Shown here: piece after piece, positions 56,204 to 64,000 of the stretch
Position numbering within the stretch: the first letter of the stretch is position 1
Layout: the number at the start of each line of letters is the position of its first letter
Origin: Faecalibacterium sp. I4-1-79
Lineage (GTDB): Bacteria > Bacillota > Clostridia > Oscillospirales > Ruminococcaceae
DNA length: 64,000 bases
Direction: 5' to 3'
NCBI RefSeq assembly: GCF_023347235.1
Contig: NZ_CP094467.1
Location: 1,178,001 to 1,242,000 of the forward strand
The notes under the pieces: generated by a model
Database searches by the model: none
Told to the model about the DNA's origin: nothing
The model's input: only the letters and a program-made list of their open reading frames with translations
Translations under genes and position numbers: made by a program

Positions 56204-57385
56204 ATGAAGATTTCTCGTCGTAACTTTCTGGCTGTGGCCGGTGCTGCTGCCGCTGCCGCTGCTCTGACCGCCTGCGGCGGTTCTTCCGCTTCTTCTACCA
56301 GCACTGCTTCTTCCGCAGCTGCCAGCTCTGCCGCCGCTTCCGGCGCAGCAGACGGCGCTGAGAAGATCGCCAAGGTCGCTCTGACCTGCGATACTGGCAC
56401 GATCGATGATGAGAGCTTCAACCAGGCTTGCTGGGCTGCTGTTTCCAGCTACATGGGCGACAACTGCCAGTACTACATCCCCGATTCTGATGCTTCCGAT
56501 GAGGATCGCGAGACCATGATCCGTCAGGCTGTCAACGATGGCGCTGATGTTATCGTCTGCGTGGGCTACCTGTACGGTGCCTCTCTGGCATGGGCTGCTG
56601 AGCAGTACCCCGACGTCAAGCTCATCGCTATCGATGTGACCCAGGGCGATATCGGTACCGACAGCATCCCCGCCAACTGCTACTGCATCACCTTCAAGGA
56701 GGAGCAGGCAGGCTATCTGGCAGGCTACGCCGTTGTTAAGGACGGCTACACCAAGCTGGGCTTCCTGGGCGGCATGGCTGTGCCCGCCGTTATCCGTTAC
56801 GGCTACGGCTATGTGCAGGGCGCTGACGCTGCTGCAAAGGAGCTGGGCACCAACATTGACATCAACTACTTCTACGGCGGCCAGTTCTACGGCGATGCCA
56901 ACATCACCTCCCGTATGGAGGGCTGGTATGCCAACGGCACTCAGATCGTCTTTGCCTGCGGCGGCGGCATCTACACCTCCGCTGTCGAGGCTGCTCTGAA
57001 GAACAACGGCTACGTTGTGGGCGTTGACGTTGACCAGAACTACATCGGCGCGAACGGCGTGGAAAAGGACGGCTACGCTTACAACCCGTTCATCACCTCC
57101 GCTATGAAGGGTCTGTCTGAGTCTGTCAGCACCGCTCTGGGTGACATCGAGGCCGGCGAGTGGAGCAACATCGCTGCTACCAACGGCAACTTCGGTCTGG
57201 AGGACGGCGACTACATCGGCCTGCCCACTGCTGATGACAGCTGGAACTTCAAGACCTTCACCAAGGACGAGTACGAGGCTGTGAAGGACAAGATCGCTTC
57301 CGGCGAGATCGTTGTGGACAACAGCTCCGATGACGCTACCAAGCCCACCGTCAGCGAGTTCACCAAGGTCAACTACATCCAGTAA
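56204..57385 (+). CDS. BMP-family nucleoside-binding lipoprotein
   Basis: The 393-residue substrate-binding protein has a lipobox LTACGG (Cys at residue 25) and a Ser/Ala linker. The body is a periplasmic-binding fold of the BMP/PnrA type (IDDESFNQACWAAV, GVDVDQNYIGANG). Its signal begins ISRRNFLAVAG, a twin-arginine pattern. Ribosome site aaaaggag. Codon use is strongly biased, as for an abundant protein. The ATPase and two permease genes follow after a terminator-like hairpin, which would keep the binding protein in excess. Confidence 0.92.
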   Translation: MKISRRNFLAVAGAAAAAAALTACGGSSASSTSTASSAAASSAAASGAADGAEKIAKVALTCDTGTIDDESFNQACWAAVSSYMGDNCQYYIPDSDASDEDRETMIRQAVNDGADVIVCVGYLYGASLAWAAEQYPDVKLIAIDVTQGDIGTDSIPANCYCITFKEEQAGYLAGYAVVKDGYTKLGFLGGMAVPAVIRYGYGYVQGADAAAKELGTNIDINYFYGGQFYGDANITSRMEGWYANGTQIVFACGGGIYTSAVEAALKNNGYVVGVDVDQNYIGANGVEKDGYAYNPFITSAMKGLSESVSTALGDIEAGEWSNIAATNGNFGLEDGDYIGLPTADDSWNFKTFTKDEYEAVKDKIASGEIVVDNSSDDATKPTVSEFTKVNYIQ

Positions 57386-57414
57386 TCGCTATCCCGGAAT
57401 TACTCCCGTAATAG

Positions 57415-57451
57415 GGGCGGGGTGCTCATGCAGGGGCACCCCGCCCTTTTT
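57415..57451 (+). terminator. Partial terminator between binding protein and ATPase genes
   Basis: gggcggggtgc / gcaccccgccc stem and five T residues. Read-through likely feeds the downstream genes. Confidence 0.85.
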
Positions 57452-57626
57452 GTATGTCTGTGTAAGAGAAACAGGGAGCAAATCATGCAGATCGTACAAA
57501 AGTAACACTTTTGCTTGTGCTTTTTGACAAAAAATCAAAAAGCCGTGTGCAAACCGCAAAAAATCAGGTATAATGGTTTGTAGTATAGAAAAGGTGTCGT
57601 TACGGCACGAAAGGAGAGTGAGCAGA

Positions 57627-59165
57627 TTGGCAGAGGATTATGTGATCGAGATGCTCCACATTACCAAGGAATTCCCCGGTATCAAGGCAAACGATGATAT
57701 CACCCTGCAACTGCGCAAGGGCGAGGTACACGCCCTTCTGGGCGAGAACGGCGCGGGCAAAAGTACGCTGATGAGCGTGCTGTTCGGCCTGTATCAGCCG
57801 GAGCAGGGCAAGATCCTGAAAAACGGCAAGGAGGTTGCCATCCGCAACCCCAACGATGCCAACGCACTGGGCATCGGCATGGTGCACCAGCACTTCAAGC
57901 TGGTGGAATGCTTCAGCGTGCTGGACAACATCATTCTGGGCGTGGAGCCCAACAAGATGGGCTTTTTGCAGAAGGCCGAGGCACGCAAAAAGGTGATGGC
58001 GCTGAGTGAAAAGTACGGCCTGCGGGTGGACCCGGATGCACTCATCAGCGATATCTCGGTGGGCATGCAGCAGCGCGTAGAGATTTTGAAGATGCTGTAC
58101 CGCGACAACGAGATCCTGATCTTTGACGAGCCCACCGCTGTGCTGACCCCGCAGGAGATCGACGAACTGATGGAGATCATGCGCGGGTTCAAGAAGGAGG
58201 GCAAGTCCATCCTGTTCATCACCCATAAGCTCAACGAGATCATGGCTGTGGCCGACCGCTGCACCGTGCTGCGCAAGGGCAAATATATGGGCACGGTGGA
58301 TATCAAGGACACTACCAAGGAAGATCTTTCCCGCCGCATGGTGGGCCGCGACGTGCAGCTGCAGGTAGAAAAGCAGCCCGCGCACCCCGGCGAGACCGTG
58401 CTGGACGTGGAGAACGTTACCATTCACAACGACCAGCGCAAGAAGGACGTGGTGAAGGACGTGTCCTTTAAGGTGCACGCAGGCGAGATCGTCTGTCTGG
58501 CGGGCATCGAGGGCAACGGCCAGACCGAGTTCATCTACGGCCTGACCGGCCTGAGCAAGGTGAACGGTGGCAAGCTGGTGTTGGACGGCAAGGATATCAC
58601 CCACGAGAGCATCCGCCAGCGCTCCAAGGACGGCATGGGTCACATCCCGGAGGACCGCCACAAGCACGGTCTGGTGCTGGATTTCAGTCTGGAAAACAAC
58701 ATCGTGCTGCAGCGCTACTGGCAGCCGGAGTTCCAGAAGGGCGGCTTTATCCGTGCCGATAAGGTGCGCGAGTACTCCGACCGGCTGATCAAACAGTACG
58801 ACGTGCGCAGCGGTCAGGGCAGTGTGACCACCGTGCGCAGTATGTCCGGCGGCAACCAGCAGAAGGCGATCATCGCCCGCGAGATCGACCGCGACCCCAA
58901 GCTGCTGGTGGCAGTGCAGCCCACCCGTGGCCTGGATGTGGGTGCTATTGAGTACATCCACCGTCAGATCGTGGCCGAGCGCGACAGGGGCAAGGCCGTG
59001 CTGCTGGTCAGCTTGGAGCTGGACGAGGTGATGAACCTTTCTGACCGCATCCTTGTAATGTACGAGGGCGAGATCGTGGGCGAGTTTGACCCCAAGACCA
59101 CCACCGTGCAGGAGCTGGGTCTGTATATGGCAGGCGCCCGCAAGCAGGGAAAGGAGGAGCAGTAA
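57627..59165 (+). CDS. Nucleoside ABC importer ATPase (two ATP domains)
   Basis: The 512-residue protein has two fused ATPase halves. The first has Walker [11 protein letters not shown], signature SVGMQQR and Walker [12 protein letters not shown]. The second has a degenerate P-loop region ([10 protein letters not shown]) and signature MSGGNQQK, as in the sugar/nucleoside importer class. The TTG at 57627 is chosen: aaaggag is about nine bases upstream, and there is no ATG near. It works with the permeases downstream and the BMP lipoprotein upstream. Confidence 0.92.
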   Translation: MAEDYVIEMLHITKEFPGIKANDDITLQLRKGEVHALLGENGAGKSTLMSVLFGLYQPEQGKILKNGKEVAIRNPNDANALGIGMVHQHFKLVECFSVLDNIILGVEPNKMGFLQKAEARKKVMALSEKYGLRVDPDALISDISVGMQQRVEILKMLYRDNEILIFDEPTAVLTPQEIDELMEIMRGFKKEGKSILFITHKLNEIMAVADRCTVLRKGKYMGTVDIKDTTKEDLSRRMVGRDVQLQVEKQPAHPGETVLDVENVTIHNDQRKKDVVKDVSFKVHAGEIVCLAGIEGNGQTEFIYGLTGLSKVNGGKLVLDGKDITHESIRQRSKDGMGHIPEDRHKHGLVLDFSLENNIVLQRYWQPEFQKGGFIRADKVREYSDRLIKQYDVRSGQGSVTTVRSMSGGNQQKAIIAREIDRDPKLLVAVQPTRGLDVGAIEYIHRQIVAERDRGKAVLLVSLELDEVMNLSDRILVMYEGEIVGEFDPKTTTVQELGLYMAGARKQGKEEQ

Positions 59166-59168
59166 CAC

Positions 59169-60338
59169 ATGAATAAGAAAAAACTTTCCCACAGCGGCAG
59201 CCTGCAAAGTTCTGTTACCAGCGTGCTGGCTGCACTGCTGTGCATCCTGATTGGTTTGCTGGTGGGCTTTCTGGTGCTGGTGGCCATCAACCCCGCACAC
59301 GCATGGGGCGATGGTTTTGTGCGCATCATCAAGGGCGGCTTCCACGATGCCCCCTACGGCGTGGGCAAGGAGCTGGCCAATGCCGCACCCCTGATCATGA
59401 CCGGCTTGTCCGTGGCGTTTGCCTTCAAGACCGGCCTGTTCAACATCGGTGCAGCCGGTCAGTATACGCTGGGCGCTTACGGCGCACTGTACTGCGCCAT
59501 TATGCTCAAGCTGCCTTGGTTCGTCTGCCTGCTGGCAGCAGCCGTGCTGGGCGGCCTGTGGGGTGCGATCCCCGGCTTTTTCAAGGCCTATTTCAACATC
59601 AACGAGGTCATTACCTCCATCATGTTCAACTGGATCGGCCTGTATCTGGTAAATGAGCTCATCTACCAGAACGGCACCGGCCCCATGTACGACGTGCGAA
59701 ACACCCGTACCTTGAACCTGAGCAAGAATGCCGATTTTGCCCAGTCCCTGATCCCGGACTTCGGCCTGAACAAGCTGTTCCAGACCAACAGCACCACCAT
59801 TGCTATCTTCTTGGCGGCAGCGGTGGCCGTGCTGATCTGGGTGGTGCTGAACAAGACTACCTTCGGCTACGAGCTCAAGGCCGTTGGCCTGAACAAGAAC
59901 GCCGCCCGCTATGCCGGTATCAACGAGAAGAAGAACATCATCCTCTCCATGGCCATTGCCGGTGCGCTGGCGGGCTTCGGCGCGGGTCTGTTCTTTCTGT
60001 CCAACGTGTCCCAGTGGAACCCGCTGAACTCCACCAGCCTGCCGGGCATGGGCTTCAACGGTATCTCGGTGGCACTGCTGGCAAGCTCCAACCCCATCGG
60101 TACCGTGTTCTCTGCGCTGTTCATCTCCCATATCTCGGTCGGCGGCTCCTTCCTGTCCACCAAATTTTACCCCACTGAGATCTCGGATCTGATCAGCGGC
60201 ATCATCATCTACCTGTGCGCATTCTCCATGCTGTTCCGCGGCAAGATCCAGAGCCTGCTGTTCCGGAATGCCGAAAAGACCAACGTGAACGCAGAGCCTG
60301 CGCCTGCCGCAGAAAAGACCAAAAAGGAGGGCAAGTAA
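59169..60338 (+). CDS. Nucleoside ABC importer permease 1
   Basis: The 389-residue permease has eight to ten helices of the BPD_transp_2 type, with [27 protein letters not shown] as hallmark (in parts) and [13 protein letters not shown] as the loop that meets the ATPase. It starts after aaaggaggagcag and is followed one base later by the second permease. The Ala/Glu/Lys-rich C-terminal tail is cytoplasmic. Confidence 0.92.
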   Translation: MNKKKLSHSGSLQSSVTSVLAALLCILIGLLVGFLVLVAINPAHAWGDGFVRIIKGGFHDAPYGVGKELANAAPLIMTGLSVAFAFKTGLFNIGAAGQYTLGAYGALYCAIMLKLPWFVCLLAAAVLGGLWGAIPGFFKAYFNINEVITSIMFNWIGLYLVNELIYQNGTGPMYDVRNTRTLNLSKNADFAQSLIPDFGLNKLFQTNSTTIAIFLAAAVAVLIWVVLNKTTFGYELKAVGLNKNAARYAGINEKKNIILSMAIAGALAGFGAGLFFLSNVSQWNPLNSTSLPGMGFNGISVALLASSNPIGTVFSALFISHISVGGSFLSTKFYPTEISDLISGIIIYLCAFSMLFRGKIQSLLFRNAEKTNVNAEPAPAAEKTKKEGK

Positions 60339-60339
60339 T

Positions 60340-61257
60340 ATGCTGCTTCTGATTAAATATACCCTGCTGTACGGTATCGTGCTGATGCTGGTGGCACTGG
60401 GCGGTATGTTCAGCGAACACTCCGGCATCATCAACATTGCGCTGGAGGGCATCATGGTCATCGGCGGTGTGGCCGGTGTGCTTACCCTGACTATGCTGCC
60501 TGCAAGCCTGTCGCCCTTCCTTGTGGTGCTCATTTCCATTCTGGTGGCGGCACTGGCGGGCGTGGTTTACAGTCTGCTGCTGGCCTTTGCCTCCATCAAC
60601 CTGAAGGCAGACCAGACCATCGGCGGCACGGCACTAAACCTGCTGGCCACCGCCATTGCCGTGGTCATCTCCAAGTACTTCAGCGAGAGCGGCAGCGCCA
60701 AGCTGAACTACTCCAACAAGCCCTTCCTGTTCAGCATCGGCGGGCTGGAGCTCAGCGTGTTCGTGCCGTTGGGGCTGATTTTGCTGGTAGTCAGCTACAT
60801 CGTGCTGTATAAGACCCGCTTCGGCCTGCGTCTGCGTGCCTGCGGCGAGCATCCGCAGGCTGCGGACTCGGTGGGCATCAACGTCTACAAAATGCGTTAC
60901 GCCGGTGTCATCCTTTCCGGTGCGCTGGGCGCCATCGGCGGTCTGGCCTATATCGTGCCCCCGGTGCAGACCTGGAACTTTGAAGTCGGCGTGGCCGGTG
61001 CAGGCTTTCTGGCACTGGCAGTTATGATCTTTGGTCAGTGGAAGCCCTTCCACATCTTTGGCGCGGCCATGTTCTTTGCCGTGTTCAAGAGCCTTGCCAA
61101 CATCGCAGACTCCACCTTCCTCGCACAGCTGCACTGGTCCAGCAACATCTATAATATGATGCCCTTCGTGGCCTCCATGGTCATTCTGGCCTTTACCTCA
61201 AAGAACAGCATGGCACCCAAGGCCGAGGGTATCCCCTACGACAAGGGCTCCCGTTAA
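60340..61257 (+). CDS. Nucleoside ABC importer permease 2
   Basis: The 305-residue partner permease has the family's LGGMFSEHSGIINIALEG start block and the cytoplasmic loop GEHPQAADSVGINV. Eight helices are visible. It is the last gene of the operon, followed by a strong terminator. Confidence 0.92.
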   Translation: MLLLIKYTLLYGIVLMLVALGGMFSEHSGIINIALEGIMVIGGVAGVLTLTMLPASLSPFLVVLISILVAALAGVVYSLLLAFASINLKADQTIGGTALNLLATAIAVVISKYFSESGSAKLNYSNKPFLFSIGGLELSVFVPLGLILLVVSYIVLYKTRFGLRLRACGEHPQAADSVGINVYKMRYAGVILSGALGAIGGLAYIVPPVQTWNFEVGVAGAGFLALAVMIFGQWKPFHIFGAAMFFAVFKSLANIADSTFLAQLHWSSNIYNMMPFVASMVILAFTSKNSMAPKAEGIPYDKGSR

Positions 61258-61286
61258 GCGCTTTTGCTAAAAATCCATAAAATCAG

Positions 61287-61325
61287 GGCATCCGCAGCCA
61301 TCAACGTGCTGCGGATGCCTTTTTT
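61287..61325 (+). terminator. Terminator of the nucleoside importer operon
   Basis: ggcatccgcag / ctgcggatgcc stem and six T residues. Confidence 0.9.
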
Positions 61326-61492
61326 GTACGGGAGATGGCACATTTTATCCATGTATTTGCCGGTAGAAAATAGCATTTTTGCTTGTAAAATACAACGAGA
61401 TATGTTATCATTAAAGAACAAATGTGTATCTATAGGAACCCGGTGTACATTTCTTGCACTGCGGAAAAACAAGAAAGGTGAGTTTCTCTATT

Positions 61493-62203
61493 ATGGACGA
61501 AAAAACAACTATGGGACAGTCGCTCCGGAACATGGAGGACGAAGAGACCATTGATCTGATGGAACTGGCGCGCCTGCTGTGGGCGCATGCTGTGCAGATC
61601 GTGGCAGCAGCTGTTGCGGCAGCGCTGATCTGCCTGCTGGTGTGTATGTTTGCGCTTACACCCAAGTATCAGGCTTCCATCAACATGATCGTGAACACCC
61701 GGCAGGACACGACCACTACTTTCACCAGTGATAACTTCAACTCGGCTAAGAACCTGATCAGCACCTATGCGGTCATCATCAAGGGCAACACCGTGCTGAA
61801 CGAGGTCATTGATGAGCTGGATCTGGACATGACCTACGCCGAGCTGTACGACATGGTGGATGTTGCCGATGTGGACGCTACCCAGATCATGAAGATCACG
61901 GTCACCGATACGGATGCAGAGCGTGCGGGCGAGATCGCCCAGACGATCTCCGAAATCGTGCCCGACGTGCTGGTGGAAAAGGTGGAAGCCGGTTCCTGCA
62001 AGACGGTGAGCGATGTGTCTATCAACCCCAACAAGGTGTTCCCCCAGACCAAGAAGTACGTTGTGCTGGCCGGTCTGCTGGGCGCTGTGGTGGTGTGCGG
62101 CGTGCTGGTGCTGGCACACCTGCTGCACGATACCATTGTGGATGACGAAGATGTTCAGAAGAAGCTCGGCCTGCCCGTGCTGGGCCTGATCCCGGAGGTG
62201 TAA
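61493..62203 (+). CDS. Wzz/CpsC-type polysaccharide chain-length protein
   Basis: The 236-residue protein has two membrane helices (about 35-58 and 195-215) flanking an extracellular coiled region, the Wzz layout. The conserved start DLMELARLLW and the Pro-rich PNKVFPQTKK before the second helix are visible. It activates the tyrosine kinase encoded next. The ATG at 61493 is preceded by aagaaaggtg at about 14 bases; spacing is long. Confidence 0.88.
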   Translation: MDEKTTMGQSLRNMEDEETIDLMELARLLWAHAVQIVAAAVAAALICLLVCMFALTPKYQASINMIVNTRQDTTTTFTSDNFNSAKNLISTYAVIIKGNTVLNEVIDELDLDMTYAELYDMVDVADVDATQIMKITVTDTDAERAGEIAQTISEIVPDVLVEKVEAGSCKTVSDVSINPNKVFPQTKKYVVLAGLLGAVVVCGVLVLAHLLHDTIVDDEDVQKKLGLPVLGLIPEV

Positions 62204-62207
62204 GACG

Positions 62208-62975
62208 ATGTGGAATCTGTTTAACAAAAAGAACAAAACTGACGGCGAGCACCGTACCCTGCAGCTGATCACCGATAAGGGGATGCCCTTTGGCTATGTG
62301 GAGGCCTACAAGTCTCTGCGCACCAATCTGGACTTTATGGCGGGCTCCATGGACGTGCACACGCTGGTCATCACCAGTACCGTGCCGGAGGAATCCAAGA
62401 GCAATGTGGCGGTCAATCTGGCGATGACGATGGCCGAAAGCGGCAAAAAGGTGGCTCTGGTGGATTGCGACCTGCGCAAGCCGGTGCTGCACCGCTATCT
62501 GAAGGCCGGTCACAACGTAAAGGGCGTTTCCAACGTGCTGTCCAACCAGTGCACGCTGGACGAGGCTTTGCAGGAGCTGAAGGAAATGAACATGACCTTC
62601 CTGCCCGCAGGCACCCCGCCGCCGAACCCCTCCGAGATGCTGAGCCAGCCGCAGATGCAGGCTATGGTGGATACTCTGCGCCAGAAGTTCGATTTTGTCA
62701 TCTTTGATGCACCCCCGGTGTCGGTGGTCACCGATGCAGCCGTCATCGGCCGCTATGTGGATGGCTCCATCTTTGTAGTGCGCTCCGACTACGCCCCCAC
62801 CGATGCGGTGCGCGGCGCAGTGAAAAAGCTGCAGGATGCCGGTGTCCGGGTGCTGGGCAGCGTGCTGACCCGATACGACATGAAGAAGGCACTCAAGGGC
62901 TCCAGCTACGCATACAGCTATGCTTACAACTACAACTATGCCTACGGCAAGCAGGATGCCACTGCCGGTAAATAA
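62208..62975 (+). CDS. CpsD/CapB-type tyrosine-protein kinase
   Basis: The 255-residue BY-kinase has Walker A-like TSTVPEESKSNVAVN (about 65), A' motif ALVDCDLRKP and B motif FVIFDAPPV. The tail is Tyr-rich (SYAYSYAYNYNYAYG), the autophosphorylation cluster. With the Wzz-type protein it controls polymer export length. The gene starts four bases after the Wzz stop. Confidence 0.93.
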   Translation: MWNLFNKKNKTDGEHRTLQLITDKGMPFGYVEAYKSLRTNLDFMAGSMDVHTLVITSTVPEESKSNVAVNLAMTMAESGKKVALVDCDLRKPVLHRYLKAGHNVKGVSNVLSNQCTLDEALQELKEMNMTFLPAGTPPPNPSEMLSQPQMQAMVDTLRQKFDFVIFDAPPVSVVTDAAVIGRYVDGSIFVVRSDYAPTDAVRGAVKKLQDAGVRVLGSVLTRYDMKKALKGSSYAYSYAYNYNYAYGKQDATAGK

Positions 62976-62990
62976 TAAGGAAGCATTGTT

Positions 62991-63743
62991 ATGACCGATC
63001 TGCATTGTCACATTCTGCCCGGCATGGATGACGGCGCAAAGGATACGGCAGTCTCGCTGGAGCTGCTGCGCAGGGAATATGAGGATGGTGTGCGCAACAT
63101 CGCGTTCACCAGCCACTTCAACAGCGAACGCACCACGGTAGAAGCCTTTACGGAAAAGCGGCAGACTGCCTTTGAACAGCTGACCGCCGCACTGGAAGGG
63201 CAGCCTATGCAGTTTGATTTCAAGCTGGGAGCAGAGGTGTTCTTCTCTCCCGGTCTGTGCGAGCTGGACACCCGGGCGCTGTGCATGGGGGACACCGCCT
63301 ATCTGCTGCTGGAGTTTCCCACCACCCACAAGCCGCATTTTATTCGGCAGACCCTGTACAATTTGCAGCAGCAGGGCATCGTGCCGTTGATCGCGCATAT
63401 CGAGCGCTACCCCTATGTGCTGGAGGATCCCACTCTATTGTACGACTGGGTAGCCGCCGGTGCCTATGCACAGATCAACGTGGGCACCCTGCTGGAACCC
63501 AAGCTCTGCAAAAAGCTGTGCAAGTTCATCCAGTGGGGACTGGTTCATGTCATCTCCACCGATACCCATTCCCCGGACAAGCGCCCGCCACACATGGCAC
63601 AGGGCGTGCAGCAGCTGGAAAAGCTGCTGGGTAAGGAAACTGCCGCCCGCATCGTGCACAACGGCGATGAGTTGTTCCACGATCAGGAGCTGGACGCTGT
63701 GACCCTGCATCAGCCCAAAAAGTTTTTGGGTAGATGGGTCTGA
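62991..63743 (+). CDS. CpsB/CapC-type PHP tyrosine phosphatase
   Basis: The 250-residue manganese-dependent phosphatase has PHP-domain ligands in DLHCHILPGMDDG, the TSHFN block and HVISTDTHSPDKRPP. It reverses kinase phosphorylation to cycle polysaccharide synthesis. It starts after aaggaagc. Third gene of the exopolysaccharide module. Confidence 0.93.
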   Translation: MTDLHCHILPGMDDGAKDTAVSLELLRREYEDGVRNIAFTSHFNSERTTVEAFTEKRQTAFEQLTAALEGQPMQFDFKLGAEVFFSPGLCELDTRALCMGDTAYLLLEFPTTHKPHFIRQTLYNLQQQGIVPLIAHIERYPYVLEDPTLLYDWVAAGAYAQINVGTLLEPKLCKKLCKFIQWGLVHVISTDTHSPDKRPPHMAQGVQQLEKLLGKETAARIVHNGDELFHDQELDAVTLHQPKKFLGRWV

Positions 63744-63760
63744 TCCTATTACAAGGAGAA

Positions 63761-63797
63761 AACTGCCCGGGCGGAGGAGTACTCTGCCCGGGCAGCG
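63761..63797 (+). other. Hairpin between ribosome site and start of the last gene
   Basis: ctgcccgggc (63763-63772) pairs with gcccgggcag (63786-63795). The best ribosome site (aaggag, 63753-63758) lies before the hairpin and the ATG after it. Confidence 0.5.
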
Positions 63798-63806
63798 GAT
63801 TTTGGT

Positions 63807-64000
63807 ATGAAGAAAAATAAGGTCCTGAAAATCGTATTGATCGTGCTGGGTGCGCTGGTGGTTCTGCTGGCAGCAGCAGTCCTTGGGGTGCTGTTCTATC
63901 TCCACAGTATGGCAGCCGGTCTGCCGGAAACCCTGCCGGATGCCCCGGCGGACAGTACACAGCTCACCCTAACGGATGAAGATCTGGATAAGCTGCTCAG
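63807..64000 (+). CDS. Membrane-anchored protein, 5' part only
   Basis: The first 64 residues are in view: a charged start (MKKNKVLKIVL), one membrane helix (about 8-30) and an outside segment (PETLPDAPADSTQLTLTDEDL). It is cut by the window edge. As part of the exopolysaccharide module it may be an LCP-type or a chain-processing protein, but nothing in this piece decides it. Confidence 0.65.
   Translation, partial: MKKNKVLKIVLIVLGALVVLLAAAVLGVLFYLHSMAAGLPETLPDAPADSTQLTLTDEDLDKLL

Noticed and set aside
57600-60539. A 979-codon minus-strand frame opposite the nucleoside importer genes
   Set aside because: His/Gln/Val-rich composition typical of a reverse-complement shadow; no ribosome site and no motif.

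Overview
The window looks like a chromosomal segment of a Faecalibacterium-type gut Clostridium (Oscillospiraceae, Bacillota). Supporting signs are the high GC content, strong sigma-A promoters (TTGACA-17-TATAAT), DAP-pathway lysine genes (dapF, dapL), PPi-type phosphofructokinases, sporulation sigma genes (sigE, sigG, spoIIGA, spoIIID), and a secreted protein with the double-glycine leader typical of the Faecalibacterium MAM family. The species is an inference from content; no 16S gene is present.

Layout: 1-4 kb, end of an upstream gene, a flavodoxin, and two minus-strand wall proteins (M15 peptidase; SpoIID-like protein with six peptidoglycan-binding repeats). 4-8 kb, a thioredoxin lipoprotein / membrane ferredoxin / small CXXC protein operon divergent from a two-component system. 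8-20 kb, core metabolism: aldose epimerase, proS, acpP, dapF, dapL, a GntR-ABC exporter operon, an SGNH hydrolase, two tandem phosphofructokinases, and tRNA-Tyr.

20.08-31.60 kb is an integrative mobilizable element inserted at the 3' end of tRNA-Tyr. It is bounded by an 18-bp direct repeat and carries a MobV relaxase with a recognisable oriT, split primase/SF3 helicase genes, an XRE regulator and sigma-like factor, low-GC cargo split by three copies of a ~100-bp repeat, a RelB/RelE-type toxin-antitoxin pair, and a serine recombinase next to the right end.

31.6-42 kb: a YhcH-family gene, an Agr/LytTR-type two-component system, then a five-gene polyamine operon (speA, speE, speB, carboxynorspermidine dehydrogenase and decarboxylase) behind a long leader ending in an intrinsic terminator. 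It is followed by a tRNA-Ala with a decayed copy, and thiT under a TPP riboswitch. 42-47 kb is a sporulation cluster (spoIIID, sigG, sigE, spoIIGA) that also holds a candidate type I toxin / antisense RNA pair and the MAM-like secreted protein. 47-64 kb: nadE, a NusG-domain II protein, an LCP protein, RNase P RNA, a pseudouridine synthase, a LysM-G5-M23 peptidase, nucleoside salvage (deoD, cdd and a BMP-type nucleoside ABC importer), and the start of an exopolysaccharide module (Wzz, tyrosine kinase, PHP phosphatase) that runs off the window.

Several intergenic regions hold members of a palindromic repeat family with terminal ccctctca/tgagaggg arms. All functional calls rest on motifs and recognition by eye; no database search or folding program was run.
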